From the NCBI GenBank assembly GCA_964523945.1, contig CAZGBU010000004.1, positions 1 through 46,203 on the forward strand: 46,203 nt of DNA. Direction: 5' to 3'. The DNA is from CAKTOF01 sp964523945 (GTDB lineage Bacteria > Bacillota > Clostridia > Oscillospirales > Oscillospiraceae). A model generated the notes under the pieces. The model was not told the DNA's origin and did no database searches. It was given only the letters and a program-made list of their open reading frames with translations. The position numbers and the translations under genes were made by a program. Position 1 is the stretch's first letter. Every line of letters begins with the position of its first letter. This document shows positions 31,202 through 38,808 of this stretch, piece after piece.

Positions 31202-33057
31202 TCAGTCGACAACCCACAGGCGCGGGATCATGAAGTTCCTCATATGGCCGCTCGTCATCATTTCACTGGTGTAGCCGTGTACGCGTTCGCTCCAGAACTC
31301 GCTCGTGCTGCGGAACGGCGCAATAATCAGCTGCCAGTGCTGCTCGGCAAACAGAGTGTCCAGCTGCTGTGCAATCTCGGCCTGCTCGTCAATGTAAGTC
31401 GCTTCGGACATTGCATTGAACAGCTCCACAAATTCAGCGGAGGCCTCGCTCTCTTCATCCATGAAGCCATAGAGCGGACCGCCCGGAACCAGGAAAACGC
31501 TCGCCATGCTGACTTCCTTGATTTCGCCCGCCTGCCCCGTCACCAGCAGCGTGGATTCACGATCCGTTCGATTTGCAAAGATCTCCATCTGATCTGTTGC
31601 TGTCTCAAGCTGCATGTCGACACCAACTGCCGCAAGATAACTCTGAATCAGGGTATAAAGTGTGGAATCCGCCGTATTGCCGATCTGGACGCGCATGCTG
31701 AAACGGATGCCATCCGGGCCGGCCGGATATCCCGCTTCGTCAAGCAGCTGCATTGCGGCTTCCGGATCATAGACATACTCTTCCTTCAGCGCATCCGGCC
31801 AGCTTGCGTATGAAACCCATTCCGGGACATTGTTGGTGAACATGGCCGGGACAATCATATCACCGCTTATCCATAATACTCATTATAAATTTCCTGCAGG
31901 TTCACTGCTTTTTGGAGCGCACGGCGAACATTGATGTCATTCCACGGCTCCTGATTGCACTTGAATGTAATACCCTGGCCATCTGTCGTGACAAATACCA
32001 TCTCAACACCATTGCCGGAGTCCCGAATCTGCGCCAGCTCGGAATCCGACAGGTTGGCATAGACATTGTTGAACCAGTCGAGATCGCCGGCAAGGAACTG
32101 GGTAGCAACCGTCGCGGTGTCTTTGAGACAGATAAACCGCACATTATCGATATAAGGAAGCCGGTTTTCCGGATAGCGCTCATCATAGCAGTAGTAGTTT
32201 TCATTGCGCGTAAAGTACAGATAGTTGTCCGCCATAAAATCTGTGAGAATGTAAGGACCCGTGCCGCAGGCGTAGTGCCAGTCGCCCTGCTGATCGGTCG
32301 TCAACGTATCCCATTCCGGACCGCCGATATTAATGGGGCGGCAGATAAAAATGTCCAGCGCGCTCTCCGTTACAGTGGAGAAGTAGAAGCGGACAGTATA
32401 CGCATCCAGCGCTTCGGCAGCCCGTTCCTGATCCAGCATAAACAGCTGCGTAGCCCAGTCGGTTTCACACAGAACCTGCGGTACACCGTTGGCGCCCAGC
32501 AGCCGGTTGTAGGAATACGCAACATCCTCCGCTGTCAGCTGACGTGCATGATAAATATCGTACGGCTCCTCTTTTTCCTGGAAATAAATATCGTCCCGAA
32601 TTGTGACATCCAGATATCCGTTCTCCAGGAATGTGTCCAAATCATCCCAGGACTCTGCAATTTGCCCTGCCATCTCTGTGTAGTGGATGGAGTTGGAGTT
32701 GAATGCCGCCACCTCCGGATCGTTGATCGACCAGTCGATCATCCAGAGCGTTTCAAGCCAAAGGCAATAGTTTTTATTCTCATCCATGGCAGGATCGAAG
32801 TAGGTATACATCTCGTTCAGATACATTGTTACTTCGCCGCCATAGCGCGGCACATCCTCTTCAACGCGGACTGTGCTCTCTCCGTCAGGCGTCGTTCCCG
32901 GGTCTGTGCTGTCCTGACCGTCCTCGCCTGGCTGGACGTTGGTCTGCCCATCCTGCTCAGGTTGATCCGTCCCGGGCGTGTCCGAATCCCCGCCGCCACA
33001 TGCGGCAAGCGACAAAAGCAGGGACAGTGCCAGCAGTAAAGAAATCAGCTTTTTCAT
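31202..33057 (-). pseudogene. Oligopeptide-type ABC substrate-binding lipoprotein, interrupted by a frameshift
   Basis: A family-5 extracellular solute-binding protein of about 617 residues in two frames. The first part (396 residues) starts MKKLISLLLALSLLLSLAACGGG, a lipoprotein signal with lipobox LAAC, then an acidic Gly/Asp/Thr linker, and RYGGEVTMYLNE opening the SBP_bac_5 fold. It stops at 31867 right after LQEIYNEYYG. The next frame continues as SGDMIVPAMFTNNVPEWVSY, which is the expected continuation. One missing base at about 31868-31871 (GGA TA- AGC) explains the break. The downstream piece ends normally at 31202. It might be a true loss of the receptor, or a base-call error; no homopolymer is present. 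It is the first gene of the operon. Confidence 0.88.
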
Positions 33058-33163
33058 AAATATAAATCTTCCTCCTGTTCTTTTTCCTCTCTACGAGGTG
33101 TCGGTAGATTGCACAATTTCCTTTCTGGTTTTTTGCTGGATTCCGGAGTTTTTGCCCACTTTC

Positions 33164-33192
33164 ATCTTAGGCAAATGCCTTATGTTATTCAA
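33164..33192 (-). promoter_or_regulatory. Promoter of the Opp-ferredoxin-flavodoxin-hotdog operon, with an inverted repeat in its spacer
   Basis: On the minus strand: -35 TTGAAT (33187-33192), 17-bp spacer, -10 TAAGAT (33164-33169). The spacer holds the near-palindrome AGGCAAATGCCT (33169-33180), a possible operator. Several TTCAA copies lie upstream (33188, 33203 and 33215). Confidence 0.6.
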
Positions 33193-33256
33193 GTTACATT
33201 CTTTCAATTCTTACTTCAAAAAACAGGGGTATTTTGATGCAAATTTGACTTAAAAA

Positions 33257-33285
33257 TTGACATATCGAAAAATTAATGATATGTT
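33257..33285 (+). promoter_or_regulatory. Promoter of the AraC-type regulator gene
   Basis: -35 TTGACA (33257-33262), 17-bp spacer, -10 TATGTT (33280-33285) with an upstream TG (TG-A-TATGTT), an extended -10. The ribosome site GGGAGGAG lies just before ATG 33313. Confidence 0.75.
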
Positions 33286-33312
33286 ACAGAAAACAGACAG
33301 GGAGGAGCCGCC

Positions 33313-34629
33313 ATGAATCTCGCCGGGGAAGCACGCGCCGAGCAGCTCGTTTTTCAGCAGCGCAGCGCGGTGGAAGAGCGCAAGGAACTGATTCGAACGC
33401 GCAACATGTCTCTGATCTGCCACTGCTCCGGAGAGATCGACGACGGCGTGCTGCGCTATTTTGGGGTCAACGAGTTCTACATCGGCACTGGGGACTATAT
33501 CCTGATGCTCGCCTCCGACTTCTCTGATCCACAGGATCTCAACGGAATTGTCAACGTATTTCAGCGCACCTGTGTCTATTCTCTCGTTGAGGAAATTGCA
33601 CTCAGTGAACTGACCGGGCGATTCACCTTTTATTCCGCACAAGTTGACGGCCGGCTTGCGTTTCTGTTCTGTTTTCTCAACGGGCTGCCTGAACAGGAGC
33701 TTGCCCCCATGTTCGAGCAGCTCACCCGCGACTGCAGGCGCATCTCCACAGAATGCCAGCGGCTGTATGAACTGGACGTGGTACTCTACATCAGCCGGAT
33801 CTGTACCCACGTCGAGCAGTGCTCAAATGCCTATGAGCGCATCCAGCTGCTTGCCACACTGCACCGCTTTATCGGACGGCAACATATTGAATCGATTATT
33901 CAGCAGCGTGTCGTTCTGTCAACCATGCCGCCCGACCCGTCCGCCGTGCATGAACTGCCGTTTGAGACTGAGGTGCAGGCCATTGTCAACGCACTGCTGT
34001 CCGGCACGCAGGCGCATGCACTGCTGGACGCATCACTTGAGCGGTTTTTATTGCGCGTTCCATCCATTCAGCATCTGCTGGAAGCGTGCGGCCAGCTGTT
34101 CGAACTGCTCTGCGCACAGCTTCGCATGCACGGCGTCCGCTTTGCCGACGATCACTTCCGGCGGGAGCTGGTGCTGCTCGCCGACCGCGTTCACGAATGG
34201 GATGAAATTGCCGCATGGTTTCACAATCTGCTTGACCACATCAGCCGGCTGCAAAAAAACACGCGATTCGAGCAGCAGGCCGCTGCCATCCAGCGGGCCA
34301 GAGCATACCTGGACGATAACTTCATTCGCAGCTCGCTGAGTCTGGAAGAAGTCGCCGCCCACGCCGGGCTGAAGCTGAGTACGTTCACGGTCGCGTTTCA
34401 GGCCTCGCAGCACTGTTCGCCCTCCGTCTATCTGCGGCAGCTGCGGCTGAAGCGCGCTGCGCAGCTGCTGCGTACAACCAACCTGACGGTTGCAGCCATT
34501 GCCGAACAGTGCGGCTTTGGGAGCATCGAAACATTCCACCGCGTATTTAAGGCGGCCTATGGCCTGACGCCTGGCCGCCTGCGCAAAATCGCGACACAAT
34601 CGTCTCATCCATCCGACCCGGAAGAATAA
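33313..34629 (+). CDS. AraC-family transcriptional regulator
   Basis: A 438-residue regulator. The last 100 or so residues are an AraC double helix-turn-helix: LDDNFIRSSLSLEEVAAHAG, LSTFTVAFQASQHCSPSVYLRQLRLKRA and LTVAAIAEQCGFGSIETFHRVFKAAYGLTPGRLR. The N-terminal 330 residues show no cupin or response-regulator signature and are predicted mostly helical; I do not recognise this sensory region. ATG 33313 follows GGGAGGAG. It is divergent from the Opp-type operon across a 255-bp AT-rich spacer with both promoters, so it is very likely the operon's regulator. Confidence 0.9.
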   Translation: MNLAGEARAEQLVFQQRSAVEERKELIRTRNMSLICHCSGEIDDGVLRYFGVNEFYIGTGDYILMLASDFSDPQDLNGIVNVFQRTCVYSLVEEIALSELTGRFTFYSAQVDGRLAFLFCFLNGLPEQELAPMFEQLTRDCRRISTECQRLYELDVVLYISRICTHVEQCSNAYERIQLLATLHRFIGRQHIESIIQQRVVLSTMPPDPSAVHELPFETEVQAIVNALLSGTQAHALLDASLERFLLRVPSIQHLLEACGQLFELLCAQLRMHGVRFADDHFRRELVLLADRVHEWDEIAAWFHNLLDHISRLQKNTRFEQQAAAIQRARAYLDDNFIRSSLSLEEVAAHAGLKLSTFTVAFQASQHCSPSVYLRQLRLKRAAQLLRTTNLTVAAIAEQCGFGSIETFHRVFKAAYGLTPGRLRKIATQSSHPSDPEE

Positions 34630-34630
34630 A

Positions 34631-34669
34631 AAGATCGGTGCGGCTGCAACAGCCGCATCGGTCTTTTAT
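34631..34669. terminator. Bidirectional terminator after the AraC-type gene
   Basis: A 16-bp stem with two G-T pairs (34631-34646 with 34650-34665) has a 3-nt loop CAA. T-rich tracts flank both sides, and it is shared by the convergent coiled-coil protein gene. Confidence 0.9.
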
Positions 34670-34675
34670 GCTTCG

Positions 34676-35113
34676 TTATTCTTCTTTCTGCTCCGGCTCG
34701 TCGTCAACAACTTCAACTTCGATGGTCGCTGCCGGCGTATCGGCGAAGTCTTCCTCTGTTACCTCCGCCTCCGCATCCTCTGCCGCCTCAGCCACGTCCT
34801 CATCGTCGACATAGCGGTCGCTGTTGCGGATTGCCTCAATTGTGGTCCTGAGCTCCTGAATCGCCTTTTTCGATTCCGTAATCTTCTCATACCACGGCAG
34901 ATATTCACCGCGCTCCGGCTCTGCTCCGGCCACGAAATCGCGATAACTCAACCGGCCCAGTTCAATCTGCGCTTTTTTGATCTTGTCTTCCTCGGACAGG
35001 ATCTGCACTTTTGCCCGGGCGATCAGCGCAAGATCCTTTGCTTTCTGCGCCGCAAGCTGCGCGGCCTCGGTCACCTTGCCGCTGAACGCCTCGAAATTAT
35101 CCTGGAAAGACAT
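34676..35113 (-). CDS. Small coiled-coil protein with acidic tail, unknown function
   Basis: A 145-residue cytoplasmic protein. Residues 1-60 are helical with a hydrophobic-repeat pattern (AAQLAAQKAKDLALIARAKVQILSEEDKIKKAQIELGRLSYRDF), 70-100 form another helix (YEKITESKKAIQELRTTIEAIR), and the last 45 residues are very acidic. I have seen this layout in small proteins of clostridial genomes but cannot name a function. ATG 35113 follows AAAGGAG. It lies 31 bp after fhs, so it is probably carried on the riboswitch-controlled fhs transcript, although the link may be accidental. Confidence 0.8.
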   Translation of the reverse strand: MSFQDNFEAFSGKVTEAAQLAAQKAKDLALIARAKVQILSEEDKIKKAQIELGRLSYRDFVAGAEPERGEYLPWYEKITESKKAIQELRTTIEAIRNSDRYVDDEDVAEAAEDAEAEVTEEDFADTPAATIEVEVVDDEPEQKEE

Positions 35114-35144
35114 TGTGATTCTCCTTTCTGAAATGGCCGGGCGA

Positions 35145-36806
35145 TCAAAACAGCCCGGTGATGACGCCGTTTTCGTCGACGTCGATTTTTTCGGCTGCCG
35201 GCACTTTGGGCAGCCCCGGCATCGTCATTATATCACCAGTCTGCACAACAATAAAGCCCGCACCGGCAGAAATTTTCACTTTGGACACAGAAATCGTAAA
35301 GTTTTCAGGGCGGCCGAGCCGATTTGGATCGTCGGTCAGAGAATACTGTGTCTTGGCCACGCAGATCGGAAGATTGCCATAGCCGAGCGATTCAAGCTTG
35401 TCAATCTCTTTCGCCGCGGCATTCGAGTAGGTCACACCTGCGCCGCCGTAGATCTTTTTGACAATCTGATCGAGCTTCTCGCGAATTGGCAGCTCCAGAT
35501 CATAGGCATAGCGGAAGTGGTTTGGCTGCTCGCACAGGCGCAGCACCTCCTCAGCCAGCGCCTCACCGCCTGCGCCGCCTTTTGCCCAGACCTCGCTGAG
35601 CGCGACGTTGACGCCATATTTTGCACACTCGCTGCGGATCAGTTCCAGCTCCGCATCTGTGTCCTGCGTAAAACGGTTGATGGCAACAACGGCAGGCAGG
35701 CCAAATACCTGTGTGATATTCTCCACATGCTTCAGCAGGTTCGGAATGCCGCGCGCGAGCGCTTCAAGGTTTTCCGTGCCAAGCTCTGTCTTCGGCACGC
35801 CGCCGTTGTATTTGAGCGCCTTGACCGTCGCGACGATCACGACAGCATCCGGCCGGATGCCGGCAGCGCGGCACTTGATGTCCAGGAACTTCTCTGCGCC
35901 GAGATCCGCGCCGAAGCCGGCCTCGGTCACAGTGTAATCGGCCAGCTGCATTGCCGTCGTCGTTGCCATGACGGAATTGCACCCGTGCGCGATGTTGGCA
36001 AACGGACCGCCATGGATGATCGCCGGCGTATGCTCAAGCGTCTGCACCAGATTTGGTTTGACCGCATCCTTGAGCAGCGCGGCCATCGCGCCCTCTGCTT
36101 TCAGGTCGTGCGCCGTGACCGGCTTTTCATCAAATGTATACCCGACAATGATGCGGCCCAGCCGCGCCTTGAGGTCGGCCAGAGACGTCGCCAGGCAAAG
36201 CGTTGCCATAATCTCAGATGCGACAGTGATGTCAAAGCCCTCTTCGCGCGGCACGCCGTTGACCCGGCCGCCGAGGCCGGCAGCAATGAATCGCAGCTCC
36301 CTGTCGTTCATGTCGACACAGCGCCGCCATGTGATGCGCCGGACGTCAATGTTCAGACTGTTGCCCTGATAGACGTGATTGTCGAGCATGGCCGCAAGCA
36401 GATTGTTGGCCGCACCAATGGCGTGGAAATCGCCGGTAAAGTGCAGATTGATGTCCTCCATCGGGACAACCTGCGAATAACCGCCGCCGGCGGCGCCGCC
36501 CTTGAGGCCGAAAACCGGGCCGAGCGAAGGCTCACGCAGGCAAAGGCAGGTCTTTTTCCCTAGGCGGCTGAGCGCGTCGGAAAGGCCGACCGAGGTGGTC
36601 GTCTTCCCCTCGCCGGCCGGCGTCGGGTTGATCGCGGTGACGAGGATCAGCTTGCCGGGCCTGTTTTTCGGCAGCTTTGTCAGGTCGAGCTTGGCCTTGA
36701 CGCGGCCGTAGTACTCCAGCGCGTCCTCTGGTACGCCGAGCTTCGCGGCAACCGCTGCGATCGGGAGCATGGTGGATTCCTGGGCGATCTCAATGTCGGT
36801 CTTCAT
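35145..36806 (-). CDS. fhs: Formate-tetrahydrofolate ligase
   Basis: A 553-residue cytoplasmic enzyme that makes 10-formyl-THF from formate, THF and ATP for purine and one-carbon metabolism. The P-loop INPTPAGEGKTTTSVGL (about 59-75), EPSLGPVFGLKGGAAGGGYS and RRITWRRCVDMNDREL are family signatures. ATG 36806 follows AGGAGA. It is preceded by a ZTP riboswitch and its own promoter and lies next to folD, its pathway partner. In acetogens the same enzyme is part of the Wood-Ljungdahl methyl branch, but here the riboswitch points to purine/folate demand. Confidence 0.97.
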   Translation of the reverse strand: MKTDIEIAQESTMLPIAAVAAKLGVPEDALEYYGRVKAKLDLTKLPKNRPGKLILVTAINPTPAGEGKTTTSVGLSDALSRLGKKTCLCLREPSLGPVFGLKGGAAGGGYSQVVPMEDINLHFTGDFHAIGAANNLLAAMLDNHVYQGNSLNIDVRRITWRRCVDMNDRELRFIAAGLGGRVNGVPREEGFDITVASEIMATLCLATSLADLKARLGRIIVGYTFDEKPVTAHDLKAEGAMAALLKDAVKPNLVQTLEHTPAIIHGGPFANIAHGCNSVMATTTAMQLADYTVTEAGFGADLGAEKFLDIKCRAAGIRPDAVVIVATVKALKYNGGVPKTELGTENLEALARGIPNLLKHVENITQVFGLPAVVAINRFTQDTDAELELIRSECAKYGVNVALSEVWAKGGAGGEALAEEVLRLCEQPNHFRYAYDLELPIREKLDQIVKKIYGGAGVTYSNAAAKEIDKLESLGYGNLPICVAKTQYSLTDDPNRLGRPENFTISVSKVKISAGAGFIVVQTGDIMTMPGLPKVPAAEKIDVDENGVITGLF

Positions 36807-36856
36807 GCAATCTTCTCCTATCGTATTTTTTTTGCGTTTCTGATCGGTTTGCCCGG

Positions 36857-36877
36857 AAAAAGCGGCAGCCGACTGCC
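36857..36877 (-). terminator. Terminator-like hairpin of the ZTP expression platform
   Basis: On the minus strand GGCAG-TCGG-CTGCC (36864-36877) is followed by GC and TTTTT (36857-36861). A longer alternative pairing AGCCGAC/GTCGGCT would use the 3' strand of aptamer helix P3, so formation of the terminator and the aptamer could exclude each other. Confidence 0.55.
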
Positions 36878-36888
36878 CGGACAAATCC

Positions 36889-36957
36889 TGCCCAGACGGT
36901 CGGCTCTTCCCGCCATGCTCCACGTGGTCAATTCCACTTACCGTCAGTCGCATGGCT
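36889..36957 (-). promoter_or_regulatory. ZTP (pfl) riboswitch aptamer upstream of fhs
   Basis: This RNA senses ZTP/ZMP (AICAR), which accumulates when 10-formyl-THF is short, and turns on one-carbon genes. Read on the minus strand: GACTGACGG (36941-36949) with the hairpin GTGG...CCAC (36924-36937) and GGAGC (36917-36921). A helix GGC...GCC (36902-36914) and the highly conserved 3' element CCGTCTGGGCA (36889-36899, consensus CCGCCTGGGCA) follow. CCG can pair with CGG of GACGG as the known pseudoknot. The location directly before fhs is the classic one for this class. Confidence 0.85.
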
Positions 36958-36963
36958 GGGTTC

Positions 36964-36993
36964 ACTGTAGCATATTTTGTCCGCTTTTGTCAA
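36964..36993 (-). promoter_or_regulatory. Promoter of fhs
   Basis: On the minus strand: -35 TTGACA (36988-36993), 18-bp spacer, -10 TACAGT (36964-36969). The start point, near 36957, leads straight into the riboswitch aptamer. Confidence 0.8.
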
Positions 36994-37013
36994 GCCCTGC
37001 GCCCGGCTGTCGC

Positions 37014-37871
37014 TCAGCCGCCATAGCCGCGCAGCGCCGCCTCTGCCGCGGTGAGCGTGTTCTCGAGCAGCATGACGCGCGTCATTGGCCCGACGCCGCC
37101 CGGCACCGGCGTGATGTACGAAGCCTTTTCCGAAACAGCCGCAAAATCCACATCGCCGCAGAGCTTGCCCGCGTCGTCACGATTTATCGCCACATCGACG
37201 ACGACCGCACCGTCTTTGACCATATCGGCCGTTACGAGATTGCGCCGGCCGACGGCACTGATCAGAATGTCGGCATGCAGGCACTCGTCTTTCAGGTTTT
37301 CCGTCTGACTGTGGCAGATCGTAACGGTGCCGCTGCGGTGCAGCAGCAGCATCGCCATCGGCTTTCCAACGATGTTCGACCGTCCGATGACCACGCAGCG
37401 CTTCCCGGCCGGATCAATGCCGTACGCATCCAGAAGTTCCATCACGCCGGCCGGCGTGCATGGCAGGAAGCGGTACTGCCCCTGCATGATGCAGCCGACA
37501 TTGTACGGATGGAATGCATCAACGTCCTTGCCCGGTGCGATCGACTCAATCACCGCCCGCTCGGACAGATGCCCCGGCAGCGGAAGCTGACAGAGGATGC
37601 CATGGATGCGCCCATTCTCATTGAGTGCCTGCACCAGCTCGATCAGCTCCGCCTGCGTGATATCACCCGGCAGATGATACTCCTCCGAATAGATACCGCA
37701 CTCTGCGCAGTCTTTTTCCTTATTTGTGACATACACGCGCGAGGCGGGGTTGTCACCGACCAGAATCACCGCCAGCCCCGGCGTGACACCCTGCTCTGCC
37801 AGCTTTGTCACGCGGGCGCGAATCTGTTCTTTTTTCCGCGCGGCCAGTGCCTTGCCATCAAGAATTGTCAT
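37014..37871 (-). CDS. folD: Bifunctional methylene-THF dehydrogenase/methenyl-THF cyclohydrolase
   Basis: A 285-residue enzyme interconverting 5,10-methylene-THF and 10-formyl-THF. The catalytic lysine is in YVTNKEKDCAECGI; QLPLPGHL, the NADP-site GRSNIVGKPMA and the C-terminal PVPGGVGPMT motif are all intact. ATG 37871 follows AGGAGG at 9 nt and overlaps the end of lgt by 14 bp. It is upstream of fhs in the same direction; fhs has its own promoter inside the 200-bp gap, so folD itself is not under the ZTP switch. Confidence 0.97.
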   Translation of the reverse strand: MTILDGKALAARKKEQIRARVTKLAEQGVTPGLAVILVGDNPASRVYVTNKEKDCAECGIYSEEYHLPGDITQAELIELVQALNENGRIHGILCQLPLPGHLSERAVIESIAPGKDVDAFHPYNVGCIMQGQYRFLPCTPAGVMELLDAYGIDPAGKRCVVIGRSNIVGKPMAMLLLHRSGTVTICHSQTENLKDECLHADILISAVGRRNLVTADMVKDGAVVVDVAINRDDAGKLCGDVDFAAVSEKASYITPVPGGVGPMTRVMLLENTLTAAEAALRGYGG

Positions 37872-38808
37872 GTCCGGTTTCCTCCTCTCCGCCGATCCGG
37901 TCTGCCCCATCTGCCTCTGCCGGCGTGTCTGCCTGCTGTGTACCAACCGTTTCCGCTTCCGCCTGTGCAGTCTGTGCCGCAGCCTTCCGCTGGACATAGA
38001 GCGTCTGTGGTCTGCGCACCAGACGGACATACAGGATCACGGCAATGGCCGCCAGGCAGGAAACTGCCGCGAGCACCTGACTGATGCGGATGCCGGTCGA
38101 TCCAAGATACAGGCTGTCAGTCCGCATGCCTTCGATCCAGGTCCGGCCAAGGCCGTACCAGGCGACATAAAGGCAGAACACTTCGCCGTCAAACTTCCGC
38201 CGCTTTGAGTAGAAGTGCAGGATGACAAAGCCGATCAGGTTCCAGACCGATTCATATAAAAATGTCGGATGATAATAGGTAACGGAGCCGTCAGCGCCGA
38301 CCAGCCCCATTTTGAAGAAGCTGTCGGTAACGCCGCCGTGCGCCTCCTGATTGATAAAATTGCCCCAGCGGCCGATGGCCTGTCCGATCAGCAGCCCCAG
38401 CCCGCCGAGATCCAGCAGCACGCCGGGCGGCATCTTTTTGATCCGGCTGATGATCAAAACGGCCGCCGCCGCACCAATCACACCGCCGTAAATCGCCAGG
38501 CCGCCCTCCCAGACATAGAGGATCCGGATCGGGTTTTCGGCAAAGCCGCCTTCATCCCAATAGAAAATCACATAGTACAGCCGCGCGCAGACAATTCCCA
38601 TCGGCACAGCAAGCAGCAGCATGTCAATGATGTCGTCGGTGGTCGTGCCGAACTGTTTTGCGCGCCGGCAGGCGTAGAACGCGGCCAGCACAATTCCGCC
38701 CGCGATCAGCACGCCGTACCAGTAGACCTCCTTGCCAAACAGCGTAAACGCAACGCGCGGGATATCGACCGAGATCCCCAGATTGGGAAACGTTATGGCA
38801 GACAGCAC
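37858..38808 (-). CDS. lgt: Prolipoprotein diacylglyceryl transferase
   Basis: A 316-residue membrane enzyme that attaches diacylglycerol to the lipobox cysteine of prolipoproteins, such as the binding protein encoded at 31202-33057. About seven helices are seen; GGLAIYGGVIGA and the signature GRWGNFINQEAHGG are present. The last 45 residues form a polar Ala/Glu/Gly-rich tail beyond the usual family end. The start is GTG 38808, after GAGGGGGAAT; it overlaps the ymfH end by 16 bp, and its own end overlaps folD. Confidence 0.95.
   Translation of the reverse strand: MLSAITFPNLGISVDIPRVAFTLFGKEVYWYGVLIAGGIVLAAFYACRRAKQFGTTTDDIIDMLLLAVPMGIVCARLYYVIFYWDEGGFAENPIRILYVWEGGLAIYGGVIGAAAAVLIISRIKKMPPGVLLDLGGLGLLIGQAIGRWGNFINQEAHGGVTDSFFKMGLVGADGSVTYYHPTFLYESVWNLIGFVILHFYSKRRKFDGEVFCLYVAWYGLGRTWIEGMRTDSLYLGSTGIRISQVLAAVSCLAAIAVILYVRLVRRPQTLYVQRKAAAQTAQAEAETVGTQQADTPAEADGADRIGGEEETGHDNS

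Noticed and set aside
34977..36563. 528-codon open frame antisense to fhs
   Set aside because: fhs is unmistakable on the minus strand; the antisense frame is a composition artefact.
36807..37013. Upstream extension of fhs by 53 codons
   Set aside because: The region is a promoter plus ZTP riboswitch; ATG 36806 has a proper AGGAGA site and the family N-terminus.
36849..38084. Plus-strand open frame covering folD and the riboswitch region
   Set aside because: It runs antisense across folD and a structured leader; no start signal.
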